Source of the DNA: Phytophthora sp. 'mugwort'
Taxonomy: Eukaryota > Oomycota > Peronosporomycetes > Peronosporales > Peronosporaceae
DNA: 64,000 nt
Assembly: GCA_033558025.1 (NCBI GenBank)
Contig: JAUCEF010000002.1
Span: 806,001-870,000 of the forward strand
Direction: 5' to 3'
This document shows, piece by piece, positions 37,347 through 47,889 of the stretch (within the stretch, counting starts at the first letter, position 1; each line of letters opens with the position of its first letter). The notes beneath the pieces are model-generated. The model was not told the origin of the DNA. It searched no databases and saw only the letters and a program-made list of their open reading frames with translations. A program made the translations under genes and the position numbers.

Positions 37347-37502
37347 TTGAAAACAAACCGTAGCCTCCTTGCGGAACAGCAATGTTACCCTCGGCACTAA
37401 TAACACAAATTTATCCTCGAACATTTGAAAACAAACCGTAGCCTCCTTGCGGAACAGCAATGTTACCCTCGGCACTAATAACACAAATTTATCCTCGAAC
37501 AT
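37347..37502. repeat. Exact 78-bp tandem duplication
   Basis: Units 37347-37424 and 37425-37502 are nearly identical (period 78). Since 78 is a multiple of three, the minus strand reads the same 26 residues twice (MFEDKFVLLVPRVTLLFRKE and following). A diverged partial unit precedes at about 37321-37340. The open minus-strand frame around it (37793-37158) is probably a by-product. Confidence 0.9.
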
Positions 37503-37599
37503 ATGACTCAACGCATGCACACATACCCGCACGCATCTTTCCCCCACATACTTGTCAAGCATACACACGCATGTATACATGCATATGCAACCAACACAC

Positions 37600-37674
37600 A
37601 AATGACCCCCACGGCGGGTATCGAACCTGCGCCTCCGGACATTGCTGCCCGGTGCTAGCCTCGAGCTCCGTTGT
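37600..37674 (-). tRNA. tRNA-like / SINE-like Pol III promoter remnant
   Basis: On the minus strand about 74 bases can be folded partly like a tRNA. They include a perfect B-box (ggttcgatacc), a T-stem with one mismatch, an anticodon-like stem (ccggg/tccgg) with an 8-base loop, and a partial acceptor stem (tccca paired with the cgtgggg side). The oversize anticodon loop and weak D-arm argue against a working tRNA; a tRNA pseudogene or tRNA-derived SINE head is more likely. Confidence 0.35.
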
Positions 37675-38114
37675 GTGGGATGGGGGCGGTTGGCTGGCGA
37701 GGGAGCTGGGCTGGGAGCAGGAACCTGGAGTGCATTTGGCGTACTCGTCGGCGCATTTTTTCCTCCTAGCTGGCGCAAATGAAGAGTGAGCAAATAATCT
37801 GGCTGTTAATAGGCGTCGTTCACAGCGAGCGAATGAATTGTGGCGATGAAGCAGGAAACCTTGCGTTGTAATAATAACCTTAGGTGTAAAAAAAATATTT
37901 CTGTCTGCCACTGTATTGTGATACCTACTAGATGAACACGATTTCAGATGGGCGCACTCACAATTCCATTTGCCACGCCGGGTGCACATGGCTTAAGCGG
38001 ACATATGACCCGCTTTTGGTTCGATTTGCGTTTTTCCGCTGTTCTCGGCCCACAAGCGCTTCTAGGCCTTCTCATTTGGCCTGCAGACGGACCTCGCGTT
38101 TGACGGGATACAAA

Positions 38115-38236
38115 ACACCTTGCGCATAGGAAGTGTAACTCCAGAGAGTACACAAACGCTCAGTGAACGGTAGTTCACAAGTCCCTGGTCTGAGGGGACT
38201 GTTACCAAATTAGGTAGATATAAGACTGAATATATT
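38115..38236 (+). repeat. Dispersed repeat (probable LTR boundary), copy 1
   Basis: About 115 bases match 50084-50196 with few differences, including agttcacaagtccctggt, ggggactgttaccaaattag and gtaactccag versus gtgaattccag. The phrase tgttaccaaattagg could be an LTR start. A Gypsy integrase relic follows within 150 bases, which supports an LTR-element origin. Confidence 0.7.
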
Positions 38237-38367
38237 TATAGTGACCCCTTTTAATGCTTCTATATACGAACCGTAAGCCACTATAAAGTGTGCTCTGCAT
38301 ACGAACTGTAAGCCACTATAAAGTGGCTTACAGTTAGTATGAAGAAGCATTAAAAGGGGCCACTATA
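38237..38367. mobile_element. Small foldback MITE
   Basis: The arms 38237-38260 and 38344-38367 are reverse complements with one mismatch in 24. The outer four bases are TATA on both sides and may be the target duplication, leaving a 123-base element 38241-38363. Inside, a perfect 14-bp stem (aactgtaagccact / agtggcttacagtt) with a 4-base loop and a direct repeat of gtaagccactataaagtg let nearly the whole element fold. It sits immediately beside the dispersed LTR-like repeat. Confidence 0.8.
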
Positions 38368-38369
38368 AA

Positions 38370-39886
38370 AGAGCGGATGTACGGATTGGTTGTGGTACAC
38401 ATGCAGCATGGCAGCCAAGTGGTCCTGCCACCCTCGCTATGGGCTGTGGTGTTCAAGGAGATGCACGGCTCAGTGTGGGCTGGCCACCTCCGAGGCCCTC
38501 ACACCTAAGGCGAATATCGCAGTTGTTAATTTGCGGCGCGAGGTGCGTAAATGGGTCCGGGTTGTCAAGAATGCCGTAGTCGCAAAGCCGAGCCGCGCGA
38601 AGTGATTCCTCCCCTGCGCAGCATACGAAGAGGTGACGTTGGCGGTCGATGGGCGTTGGATGAAGCGGGACTGTTCCCGATCGCGGATGGCGGCGAGCGG
38701 TATGTGATAATAGCGTTTGAGTATTTCACGCGCTATGCGGTGGCGCGCTGCACGACGCAGCACACGGCGGATAGCGTGACAACCTAGCGTGACAACCTTC
38801 CTCATGGAAGACGTGGTGTTGAAATTTGGTGCGTTTAGAGAGCTACTTCCGACGGAGCCCCGGTGTTGACGGGTCACGTCATCGAGCAGTTAGTGAACAT
38901 GTTGCGGGCGCTCCAGGTGAACCCGGTGTCCTACAGGCCGCAGATGGTTCGGTTGGTCGAGCGGTTCCATCGCTCTTGGAAGGACTGCTTGGCTACAGCA
39001 TGGCGGACGAGCGACAAAACGATTGGAATTTGTGGGTGGCATTGCTGTGTACGCGTACAACTCGGCAAACCACTCGACCTTAGCGCTGACACCAGACGAA
39101 CTAATGATGGGCCAGCGGCTTCGGCCACCAAATGAACTATTGAGAAGCACGGAGACGGCGGAGGCCTGTGAGCTCACGAGCTACCATGGACGATTGTTGG
39201 TCGCAATGACAAAGATCAGCGAATGTGTCGAGACGGCGAGGATCAAAGAGCAAGAACGGCAGGCCCGATACTATAACTGGGAGGCTAAACCCAAGGAAAG
39301 ACGTTTGGTGTGGGCGATCGGGTGTGTGTGTACAACCCTCCGCGTGGTGCCAAGGCGACGAAGTTCGTGCACCAGTGGATGGGGCCGATATGCTTGTCGA
39401 AGCGGCGGGCTACGACAACTACCTGCTGCGGCGAGACGATAAGAGTGGTGAGCTAGAGACGATCATTGCGCACGTATCGTTCTTGGTCAGCTACCACTAC
39501 CCAGAACCATTGTTAGCACGGGCGGCGGCGGATATCGATGAGCACCTCGACTACGAAGAACAACAGGAAGGGAATGATCGCGAGGTGAACACAGCGCCTG
39601 TACGAGCGCGCGGTGGTACTGCAACGGTACGCGATGGATCGGCAGCGCCTCCTCGTCGCAGCAAACGAGGGCATACTGCAATGGGCGGAACGGACGGAAC
39701 GGGTGACGAGGGTGGCAGACTGATGGAAGTTCGACGCAACCGAGCAGGTCAGTACGTCTTGGAGTACGAGCTCCACTCGACGTATAATGGACGATCGGAG
39801 CGCAAACGGGTATCGGTCGGCGACTACGATTGGCTCTTTGCGAGCGGCAGGGTCGATGAAGACCCCGTGGGTGAGGAAGTCGTGTA
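38370..39886 (+). pseudogene. Ty3/Gypsy integrase region relic
   Basis: Shifted frames read in integrase order. A zinc-binding finger starts with HGSVWAGHL and ends at the CQECRSRKA pair (about 38460-38590). The catalytic core has first Asp in RWALDEAG (38658-38680), VIIAFEYFTRYAVARC, second Asp in SDGAP (about 38850) and Glu in RLVERFHRSWKD (about 38950-38985). A C-terminal part follows with VYNPPRGAKATKFVHQWMG (39330-39385), NYLLRRDDKSGE (frame 39225-39887) and ISRAA-type tail. A stop at 38786 and several shifts inactivate it. The sequence after 39890 is probably its 3' untranslated region and LTR, but no partner LTR is visible. Confidence 0.8.
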
Positions 39887-39889
39887 ACG

Positions 39890-40640
39890 GGACTACGGTC
39901 GATAGGACGGAGTGGCACGATGTATCTGAGTTGGCGACGGCTCAGAGCCGGCAGCCGGATGTAATGGACGGAGCGGTGGAAGAAATGGGCTGCGAACGGG
40001 ATGGGCTACGACGGGAACTCTAGAACGGACGGGTGGCGAGCGGCATGTGGTTGAAGCACGGCAGCTGGCTTCGGATGAGTGTGTTGGGCGGTAGCGAGAA
40101 CGGAGCGAGCGGTGAATCTGTGCTCACTTCGAATTCTGCGGCCGAGTAAGCAGAACTCAGCGAATCGCGGCGCTTGATAGCGACAACACGGACGGACGGA
40201 CGGAACGGGCATGAAGTGGATGACGACTGACCGCACGGCACGGCGGCAGTGACTGGAACCTAGCGGGGCCAGTGGCGCAGGACGACATCTTGTTGTCCGA
40301 GTTTGCTGAAGGCGGCGACGTGAGGACAAGGCATTCGGGGTGTACGTCCGAAGTGGCTAAGTGAGCGACGGCCGCTTTCCCTGTTAGGTATCCGGCACCT
40401 CCAAAATGTGTGTCGGAGGTTGTAGGAAGTGTAGTGTATTGATTTGGACGGTTTGGACGAGTTAAACGGACGATAGGAACGAAATAAAGTAGGTGTCGTG
40501 CCAGCTGGACAGACACCGGCGCGGGGACAGAAGGTCTGAACCCGACGGCCGTCAGGACACTGGCCTCACGCATCGGCTGAAACAAGCCAAGATCGGCGCG
40601 CAGGGCTATTAAGACGCGTTACAGAAGTGTACAAGATTGC
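39890..40640. other. Probable 3' flank/LTR of the Gypsy relic
   Basis: No gene. G/A-rich with many cggac repeats, as in the 3' part of Gypsy elements. An aataaa lies near 40483. Confidence 0.35.
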
Positions 40641-40926
40641 AAAACAGGATTAATCTTCGATCGAAAGAAAACAAGACATTTTGAATGAGAGAAAAAGATA
40701 GCTACGGCGCTTCCCATTTTGGGTTCGGCGCAGAGAGAACTCGAGGCCAACACAGAGGATCCGACAACCGCTACGCTTGCGCCGTGGTCCAGGTCTTTCT
40801 GGGACAAACACCTTGCGAGATTCCGGCGTATCTGAACTCAAGCCTGACGACGAAGACGGGTGATTCAGACTGAGGCGCCGCGAACTACACCGTATTGAAG
40901 TTAAAGTTTTGTAGAACAAAGGCCTC

Positions 40927-41349
40927 ATGACGATGTATAGCCCGACCAACAGAGTGGCAAGCATGATAAACCTCGCACGTCTACCTTCGCGACGGACACG
41001 TTTTAAAACGAGAAGAATGGTCCACAAACCACGACTATTAGCAACACCTAATGCAACCTTCAAATCGAATGAAGTTGAGTTGAAGAGAAGAATAGCGGAA
41101 AAGCTAGCACCTTGGCCGCAGGAGACGCGTCCGAGTCAGGGCAACTACAGCGGCCGCAATGTCGAGGCGGTTTCCATGAATGTGGAACCACAACTAATTT
41201 GGCAAGCTAACTGGGACTCTTGGCAGAGCTGTTTGACTGCAAGCACAGCATTCACGTATTGCCTGCGAAAGAGACGATGTCTTGTTTTTATTAGAGTGCA
41301 ACAAATGGTTAAAGCGCACTATAAAAAGATGAAGATAAATCTCAGATAA
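40927..41349 (+). CDS. Hypothetical 140-residue frame, unassigned
   Basis: Open frame with basic N-terminal half and a WQANWDSWQSCL segment. The latter vaguely recalls the N-terminal part of MULE or related transposases, but no motif is decisive. The minus strand is also open here. It lies between element relics, so it is probably transposon debris. Confidence 0.25.
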   Translation: MTMYSPTNRVASMINLARLPSRRTRFKTRRMVHKPRLLATPNATFKSNEVELKRRIAEKLAPWPQETRPSQGNYSGRNVEAVSMNVEPQLIWQANWDSWQSCLTASTAFTYCLRKRRCLVFIRVQQMVKAHYKKMKINLR

Positions 41350-42598
41350 TACCGAATAGCCTGATCCGTACCAGCGTACTTACATTTGTACTCACGGTCA
41401 GAAGAAGAAGAAGTCGCACAGTGAAGGGAATCGCCCGAGACAACTATCCCGCTGACCGATTGCCCAGTTCGGTTGGTGGCTCAATAAAATTTGTCTATAC
41501 GAGAGTTGCAAGTCAGTAATGCCTGTTCTTCGCACAGCCATAACGTAGCTAGGTATGCAACATGTACTTCGCGAGGAGTTGACAATCCGCTCGTAAAAGC
41601 GCTGTTCATTATACATCTATAAATGTGCGACCCGAAGTGCTGGTGTCGTACCCCTACAAGCCAAATATGGTCTCCCAAACGGCCTGAGTTTAATTATGCA
41701 ATGCTGTACAGAGCGACAACATCCGCCTGGTTCAGCGGTGCGGTAATCCGGGTGATCTACGAGCGACTAGTGGGCGATACTCCTGTGTGTCGTTTTGCAT
41801 GTTTCCAGGCATCTCCTACCAGCAAAATAATACACACGAAATAGCGAAGCCACCTTGGTAGATAAATCAATTCGTGATCGTGTCCTGCAGAAAGTTGCTC
41901 CAAGTGGTGTTAAATACCGTGGTACTACCGCTGAACTTTAAGAATGCATACTGGTGTTGTGCGGAATCAAAGATGAGGCCAAGTGTATACTCACTAGGAT
42001 CCGCTCTGGAAGGTGGGAAGTAGCGATTGCGTGTAACTTTCGTATCCACGACTTACCAGCTGCGCCGTAAAAGAGATGCTAAGCGTACTCCTGTTCTGCA
42101 CTCAAATCGACTTCACACCGATACCCATAGCCTACATGGTACCATATCAGGATTTGGTCACGATTTTCAATCCTGTCGGAATGCTAATGTGTTAATCCTA
42201 CAAACCTTATCCACCACACGATGCGTATCTCCCTCGTCCTAGTTGAATCTTCTCCAATCTTACCCATAGGTACTTAATTAAAATAGTGCTCGGTTGAACA
42301 GGATCTATTCTGTAATCAAGCGAATTTAAATGCTAGCTAAGGGGAATAAGCGGTGATCAGCTGTCGTTGTAGTTTGTTTTGCCATAGTAAGTGACCTATT
42401 CCTGTGACGTGACACCGACAGTTTTTTTCTTAACATTATTTATTGACAGGTGTTTCAGGCCAAGAATATAGCTTGGAAACACTCATGATAACCCGCCTTC
42501 ACCCACATGTGTGAATTTCGGAACTCCGATATACCAAAGAAACCCGAGCTCTGACCGACAAAGCAACGTCTTACGGCCCAAAGTTGCGGCCTTGTATG
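41350..42598. other. No recognisable gene
   Basis: Short frames only. The stretch 41620-41845 on the plus strand has mild coding character but no motif. Confidence 0.4.
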
Positions 42599-42616
42599 CC
42601 CCCCCCCCCCCCCCCC
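42599..42616. repeat. Poly-C tract (18 bases)
   Basis: Uninterrupted run of C, the longest homopolymer of this kind in the window. It lies about 110 bases from the secreted-protein pseudogene fragment. Confidence 0.9.
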
Positions 42617-42724
42617 TACTGGGCATTCACTGCCCACAGCTTGGACGCCGACTTCATCAGGCTTGTCGCCCTGTTATGATGTTACGACTTTGGCGTCTGC
42701 GCTCATGATGTTGACAATAAATGC

Positions 42725-43012
42725 GCCTACCGGAGTTGCCTGATCGCAGTTTGTTCGCGGTATGGTGCGGACCGTCAGCGCTTGCAGGTCGTAACGGCAT
42801 TTAGATTTTTACGCGTCGCTAAGCGTACCGATCTCCGCCTCGTTAATCGAGTTGGCGACCTCCTTGAAGTTGGACCAATCAATAAATCTTTGGACTTTGC
42901 CCCTGTATAGAGGTGATGTTAAGCGATGGCGAATCCAGTTCATCGTCGTAAACACACGATCGGAGGTATCGAGCTGCCCAAGTAGACGATGAGCCTCGCA
43001 ATCAGGGATCCC
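42725..43012 (-). pseudogene. Broken antisense copy of the secreted-protein gene
   Basis: Read on the minus strand, this matches the middle of the gene at 20451-22238 (about 21190-21510). Shared phrases on the plus strand here include gcggaccgtcagcgct, gagcgtacc, gttaatcgagttggc, gaatccagttcatcgtcgtaa and caagtagacg. Small deletions (about 24 bases near 42975) and frame-breaking indels are present. Only the segment around residues 247-353 is left; the signal peptide and the cysteine region are absent. Confidence 0.85.
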
Positions 43013-43498
43013 GAAAAATATATACCCCCCAAATATATTGCTATTTTTGGTACCAAATATGAATCATTTTAGAATATTTACTATTTGTAACCGATAATTA
43101 TGTGACAGCACTCTAAACCAACATTACTTCTTTCTCCCGTCAAAACAAGTTTATGAAAATGTCAAACTCTTTTCGAATAAGCCACCAACTCCAACCCCTT
43201 CTCTAAAATATGCTTCTTTTTCACATGGTTTTTTTGGCACCCGACGTTTACAGTATTCATTCACCGGACTTCGAGCAGGCATGGTCAAGGTGATGGCCGG
43301 AGAAACTACCCCCATTTTGAGTTCTTTTGCACATTTGATGGCTTCCCTGGACCAATGATCAGAGGGAGAGATCCCAAAGTAGCAACACAGGTGTGCTCAT
43401 GTCCGACCGTGCACCGAACATATAGCGTAAAAATGCTACTGAAAAAATGAGTTTCACCATCCTTCACAACGTCGTTAAATCAAAAGTAGCTATATCTA
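43013..43498. other. AT-rich spacer
   Basis: No frame of note. Confidence 0.5.
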
Positions 43499-43499
43499 T

Positions 43500-44180
43500 C
43501 TAACAAAGCATAGCAATACATCTTGCGGACTTGAACATTGTCGTGTTCATGAATAGGGCCCACATCATCCCACACCGTTTTACCAAACCCGTGGCGGAGC
43601 CTTGCGTTGGCTTCACGTCTCGTAGGAATAGCAGATGACTTCGACTTGAAGACCAGAAAAGCACAAAATTGTTGTCACTTGAATAACCTAAAAGATTACT
43701 ATGGCTCTCTCCTCGGTCTTGCCTCAGCAACGAACCCACACAGGTTTTTTTGCGGCGGTACGATGCAGCGTATTACTAGGGATATACTAAAAGCAGCGAC
43801 AAACCAACGCGACGTAGCTTGGATGTTACCCAAGATAGCGGTCTATGACAAATCAAATTTACCATTTACTTACCCAGGTGCACTGCATATACAGACACAC
43901 CCAGCGCGGTCGCTTTCGCCTGCACCTTCGCCGTAAACCCAGCAGCCACTTTTGTCCTGCTGGACTTTTTTGATCTTGGTGCGTACGCGACCGCATGGAG
44001 AGACGATGCCGGCGCCTGAACGGCGCTGCCAGCTGGGTGAAGGGCGAAACCCATCGATTCCAAGCGCATTCGCAGCGCTGAAGTCTTCTAAGCGCAGCCT
44101 TAGTGAGGTGACGGGAACGCCGTCAACTCGGAGGTCGTTAATCCAGCTCAAAATTTCTGCTCGGTTTCAGACGGCAGAAT
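43500..44180 (-). pseudogene. CENP-B/pogo transposase fragment
   Basis: From high to low coordinates on the minus strand: the DNA-binding helix part (WINDLRVDGVPVTSLRLRLE, ANALGIDGFRPSPSWQRR, 44151-44010), then DKSGCWVYGEGAGES, and after frame changes PFLVFKSKSSAIPTRREANA-like and GFGKTVWDDVGPIHEHDNVQ-like blocks at about 43660-43520. The middle, including the first catalytic Asp, is deleted or unreadable. Confidence 0.7.
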
Positions 44181-44189
44181 AGTATCCGA

Positions 44190-44969
44190 GTCTACGGCTC
44201 GAGCTTTTGCTTGTATTGTCCTCTTGTTGAAACACAATTAGCTGTAATAATGGCATAATTACGTGACTACTTGAGCACAAGAACGCGTCGGTCTTGATAT
44301 TTTGCATTTGATCAGTCAGTAAAGCAATAGCTGATAGTAAAGTGAATACTGCGACGCAGGTGGCCGTTAAGGCGCGGAAAATCGCTGAGTCTTGCGTTGG
44401 GCTCCTAACCTGTTAAGGGTTAAATTCGAGGTGTAAAAATTGAGTGTTGCGCTTGAGGTTGGAGATTGAGAAGTGAGCTTCGTTGTCCGTTAGCCTGCTT
44501 CTTACCCGCTACATGTACTAACTACCTGTGCTCTCGTCCTTGTTGTCCTCACGCCACAACAATGCCATCGCTCCCTCATCCGTCGCCCTGTTGCTCGCGG
44601 GGTCGTCCACGGTGACGGCATCGTGCTCGTAGGACCGTCCTGCTGTGACGTTGACGATTCCGGCAAAATCAGCTGCTTTCCAACACGAGGTAGTGGAGAC
44701 TTGAGTAGAAGAAGGTAGAAAGAGTTATGACTGAGAGTTTAAAGGTGGCATGAAGAGGGGCTACGACAAGCCACCAAACAGGTAGATGGATACATTGTGT
44801 GTAGTACACGTGTGACTTAGATCAGTCACTAATGTAGGTTTAGAGTGGGCTACACACCAGTGATGCCTCTCCGTCACACGGAAGCAGCCTCACTGAGCCA
44901 AGAGGCATTGTGAAAGCTCAATTGGGATTGTGCATGTGATTTTTGTGCTAATTATACGGTTTGTGTATA
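44190..44969. other. Spacer without genes
   Basis: No recognisable features. A C/T-rich stretch lies at 44500-44620. Confidence 0.5.
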
Positions 44970-46869
44970 CAGTATAATCGTAGTCATAGGCGACACCCCA
45001 CAAACATGGCAAATACAGTAGGGCAACAGAACATATGTTAAATAAAACTTCATATGTAAGTTCAGCAATCGAAGTTCTATCACGCACTATTACTATCATC
45101 ATTACTGTACATACTGCCAATATCGTCGTCGGAGCACACTTCCGCCTCCGCTAGCTTCACATGTTCTAACGCCACGATGACACTTTCAGTATCTATGATC
45201 TCGCCCTTATCAGGCTCACCAACGCACGTATCTGTCGGGAGTCCCGCTCTAGTAAACCCGCTGACGATTGTTGATGTAGACAAAGCAGACGAACTTAACG
45301 CGATACATTTTGTGATGTCGGAACGCGATGGGCCATCCAGAGAGAACACTGTTTCGACGTTATTTTTACGTAGAACAGAAACTCTATGTTCGGCCTCCTG
45401 CTGGTCATAATCCCTGCGGGTCTGTAAAATCGCAGCGGCAAGCTTTTCGCGATTTTCTTGACGTCTTTTATCACCTTGGTTCTAGTTCAACAGTTGTGCA
45501 CGTAGTCAATCGATCCAAAATCCACGAAGTGAGCGTTTAAACGGCTTGTTCTAGGCGATATCCGCAGGTTGGCATACATAGGTATAAGGTGGGGGGCCTT
45601 TAGAAGAATAACGTTCAGAGAAGCAGCATAATTCATCATCTCCCAAGTCCAATGCGCACGGAAATCGTCCCATAACAAAATCAGATTCCATTGCGATTTT
45701 CGCGATGCGTGCAAAATGAAATTCCAGAAATTTCATCGATAATTCCGCGTTCCACCAAGCTGTCTTATTTCCATAGATTTGACATGGAAATTTAAGCGGA
45801 AGAGCTTTGATTTCGCGCCAAACTTGGGAGCCGAAAAAAAAATCCGTTGCGAAGCTTGTTTTTTTCGTCTTGTTTGTCAGATTTTTTTGGCAGGAGAACT
45901 CTTAAAAATGATGAACGGATCGTATTTGGCCCCAAACGAATCACCAAGTAGCATTGCAGTCGCTCGTTGCTTGTCTTTGTTGGCACACTTAATCCAAACA
46001 GTCTTAGCCCCCTTTAATATAATAGTTTTCTTTGGAACATGCTAAAAAAACACAGCTAATAAAGTACAGTTAGCGTCGCAGAAATACAATATTAAAATAA
46101 ATCAGTTTACTAAGTTATCGTACCTGTTTGGTCTGCATTAAATTTTTGTGAGCATTTATTCTCCACGGCAGTCTGAAGCACCAGCGCTCTGAAAACTTAA
46201 GCAGCTTCTGCAGCATTTTGGGGTGTGGTTTGTCTTTGACGAGTTCTGGTGCGCAAGGGAAGCCTGTGTCGTCTCATAAGCAATTTCATCCACGTTGCTG
46301 AACCCGAAAATACATCAGGTCCTACACCACATTCCGTGGCAACGTCTTTTGCCTTCGACGTAGCATAAAGCGCGACACCGGCGCCCCCTCCTTCCTGAAA
46401 GTATAAATCCACAAGACAATCTCTTCTTCGGCATATCTGGTTAGAACAGTACCGTCGTCAAGCTGACGCATCTTCAGATGGCGAGATCGGCCAGATTCAC
46501 AAGCTGTCTGAATCGATGAAGCGGCCTTTCTCAACTTGCTTATAAGTTTTTTTTTTCGCTCTATGCTCTTTACGCGGCAACTCCCCGTGGAAGTGAGTGA
46601 TGCATTCTTTAACCGTGTTTCCCTTATCGAGATAGTCGATCATGGCTTTGTGTCGCCGTACGCTACCGCAACACGCTTGTACCGCTTCCGCCGCTTCCCC
46701 TTCCCAGTGGTGCACGATCGCCTATTGCTGTTACCACTCTGTCGCGAGGAAATACCAGTGTCAGGCCTAAAATAGTGGCTGCCAGCTGCTCAAATATTAT
46801 TTCTTCTTATTGGTCATAAATCCACGTCGCCTATGACTAAGTCTTGCCTATGACTACGATTATACGGTA
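44968..46869 (-). mobile_element. Full-length pogo/Tigger element with TIRs and TA duplication
   Basis: Termini: gtataatcgtagtcataggc at 44972-44991 and its exact reverse complement at 46846-46865. With one mismatch the ends extend to 44970 and 46867, and each end is flanked by TA (44968-44969, 46868-46869), as expected for Tc1/mariner/pogo insertions. Length is 1898 bases. Inside, a transposase relic is read on the minus strand. Confidence 0.88.
45080..46740 (-). pseudogene. pogo/Tigger transposase inside the 44970-46867 element
   Basis: The order on the minus strand is as follows. The HTH start (HKAMIDYLDKGNTVKECITH, near 46650) is followed by TVLTRYAEEEIVLWIYTFRK (near 46460-46400) and, after a shift, FSGSATWMKLLMRRHRLPLR (46300-46240). 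Next come GAKTVWIKCANKDKQRATAM (about 46000-45950), YDPFIIFKS and the second-acid block LILLWDDFRAHWTWEMMN (45690-45640). Then YTYVCQPADIA (about 45585-45550) and a C-terminal block at 45349-45080 ending in an acidic SDDDIGSMYSNDD tail. At least four frame changes make it non-functional. D-D-x-R-x-H is intact, so decay may be moderate. Confidence 0.82.
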
Positions 46870-47219
46870 ATCGCATGAAGACACATAAAACAGCACGTGA
46901 TGTGCGTAGTCCCATTACGGGATGGGTATGAGACTCAGATGTGCTATTAGTGGCCTTTTATTGCGATGCATGTTTTTGGCTAGCAGGGAATATGCAGGTG
47001 TATATCTCTACAAGTTATATTCGGTACAGGCGTTCTTGCATAAAAACTGCATACTACAGCCACGTAATGTGTTGTTCCGCTATTCCATCCGCCAAACAAT
47101 ATCGCGAAACATTATGGTAGTCCTGCGGATATCAGAGGGGAACGAGAGTGCGGATGTATGACGCGAGCGACCTGGTGGATATGTGATCCGCGACTGTAGA
47201 CCAGCTATCTTGCGTGTAA

Positions 47220-47884
47220 GCTCGTTATTCACTTCTGTAAACAGCATGTCGCGCCATGATCACCCATTTGAGCCACTTGTAACCGGCTGGTTTCCGATCG
47301 CTGACGTAGTCAACCACCACAAATCCTAAATTGTTTTGTTGTGACTTGCTTTGCCGTATGGACTTGACCATGTAGTCCTTCCCGACGCAAGACTTTATAT
47401 GACGCCGTAGGTTAGTGCATCCGGTCGTTATGCGCTGGATGGCTTCTTGCCGCACTTGTTGCACGTGCTGAGAAGCGCATTAATCTAGAAGGAGAGCTTG
47501 ACAACAGCAGGGACACCGACAAGCTCAATGCTAACTGCATTGCGTGATTGCTTTCGGACGGTTGATGCGTTGGCTTTAGAGCTGACGATAGAATAAGACG
47601 TTCAGGGGCCAAGCAATTCCCCTCGAACGACCTATCCCGAATTACTTACGACGTGTTGCCGAAAAGGAATGACGTCCTCAAACACCTCTTCCGAGTTATT
47701 ACAAGAAGAGAATTTTATTTGCTACAGAATACGCTGTTAACTGCAATACATGTCAGGTACCACAATGCATTATTGCGAAGCTGCGGGGTATTGCAATTTA
47801 TGGTGGGGGGCTTAGAATGCATTGCAGTACCGCATTGCACCGCATGCTACTATTGCAGTCTGTATGACAATGGTATATAACACT
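47220..47884 (-). pseudogene. hAT element 5' relic with BED-type finger
   Basis: On the minus strand at 47560-47225, after a frame break, there is C-N-K-C-G-K-K followed by CTNLRRHIKSCVGKDYMVKS, the second half of a BED zinc finger typical of hAT transposases; the rest of the transposase is missing. Upstream, 47690-47870 has repeated tgcaat/attgca motifs like the subterminal region of the hAT relic near 31080-31140. The outer end near 47882 (aacactc) resembles the other terminus (cagtgtta in reverse). Confidence 0.6.
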
Positions 47885-47889
47885 CCAAA

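Noticed and set aside
37158..37793. Minus-strand frame of 211 codons with an internal repeated segment
   Set aside because: It overlaps the Crypton relic tail, the 78-bp duplication and the tRNA-like remnant. The repetition is explained by the DNA duplication, and no protein family is visible.
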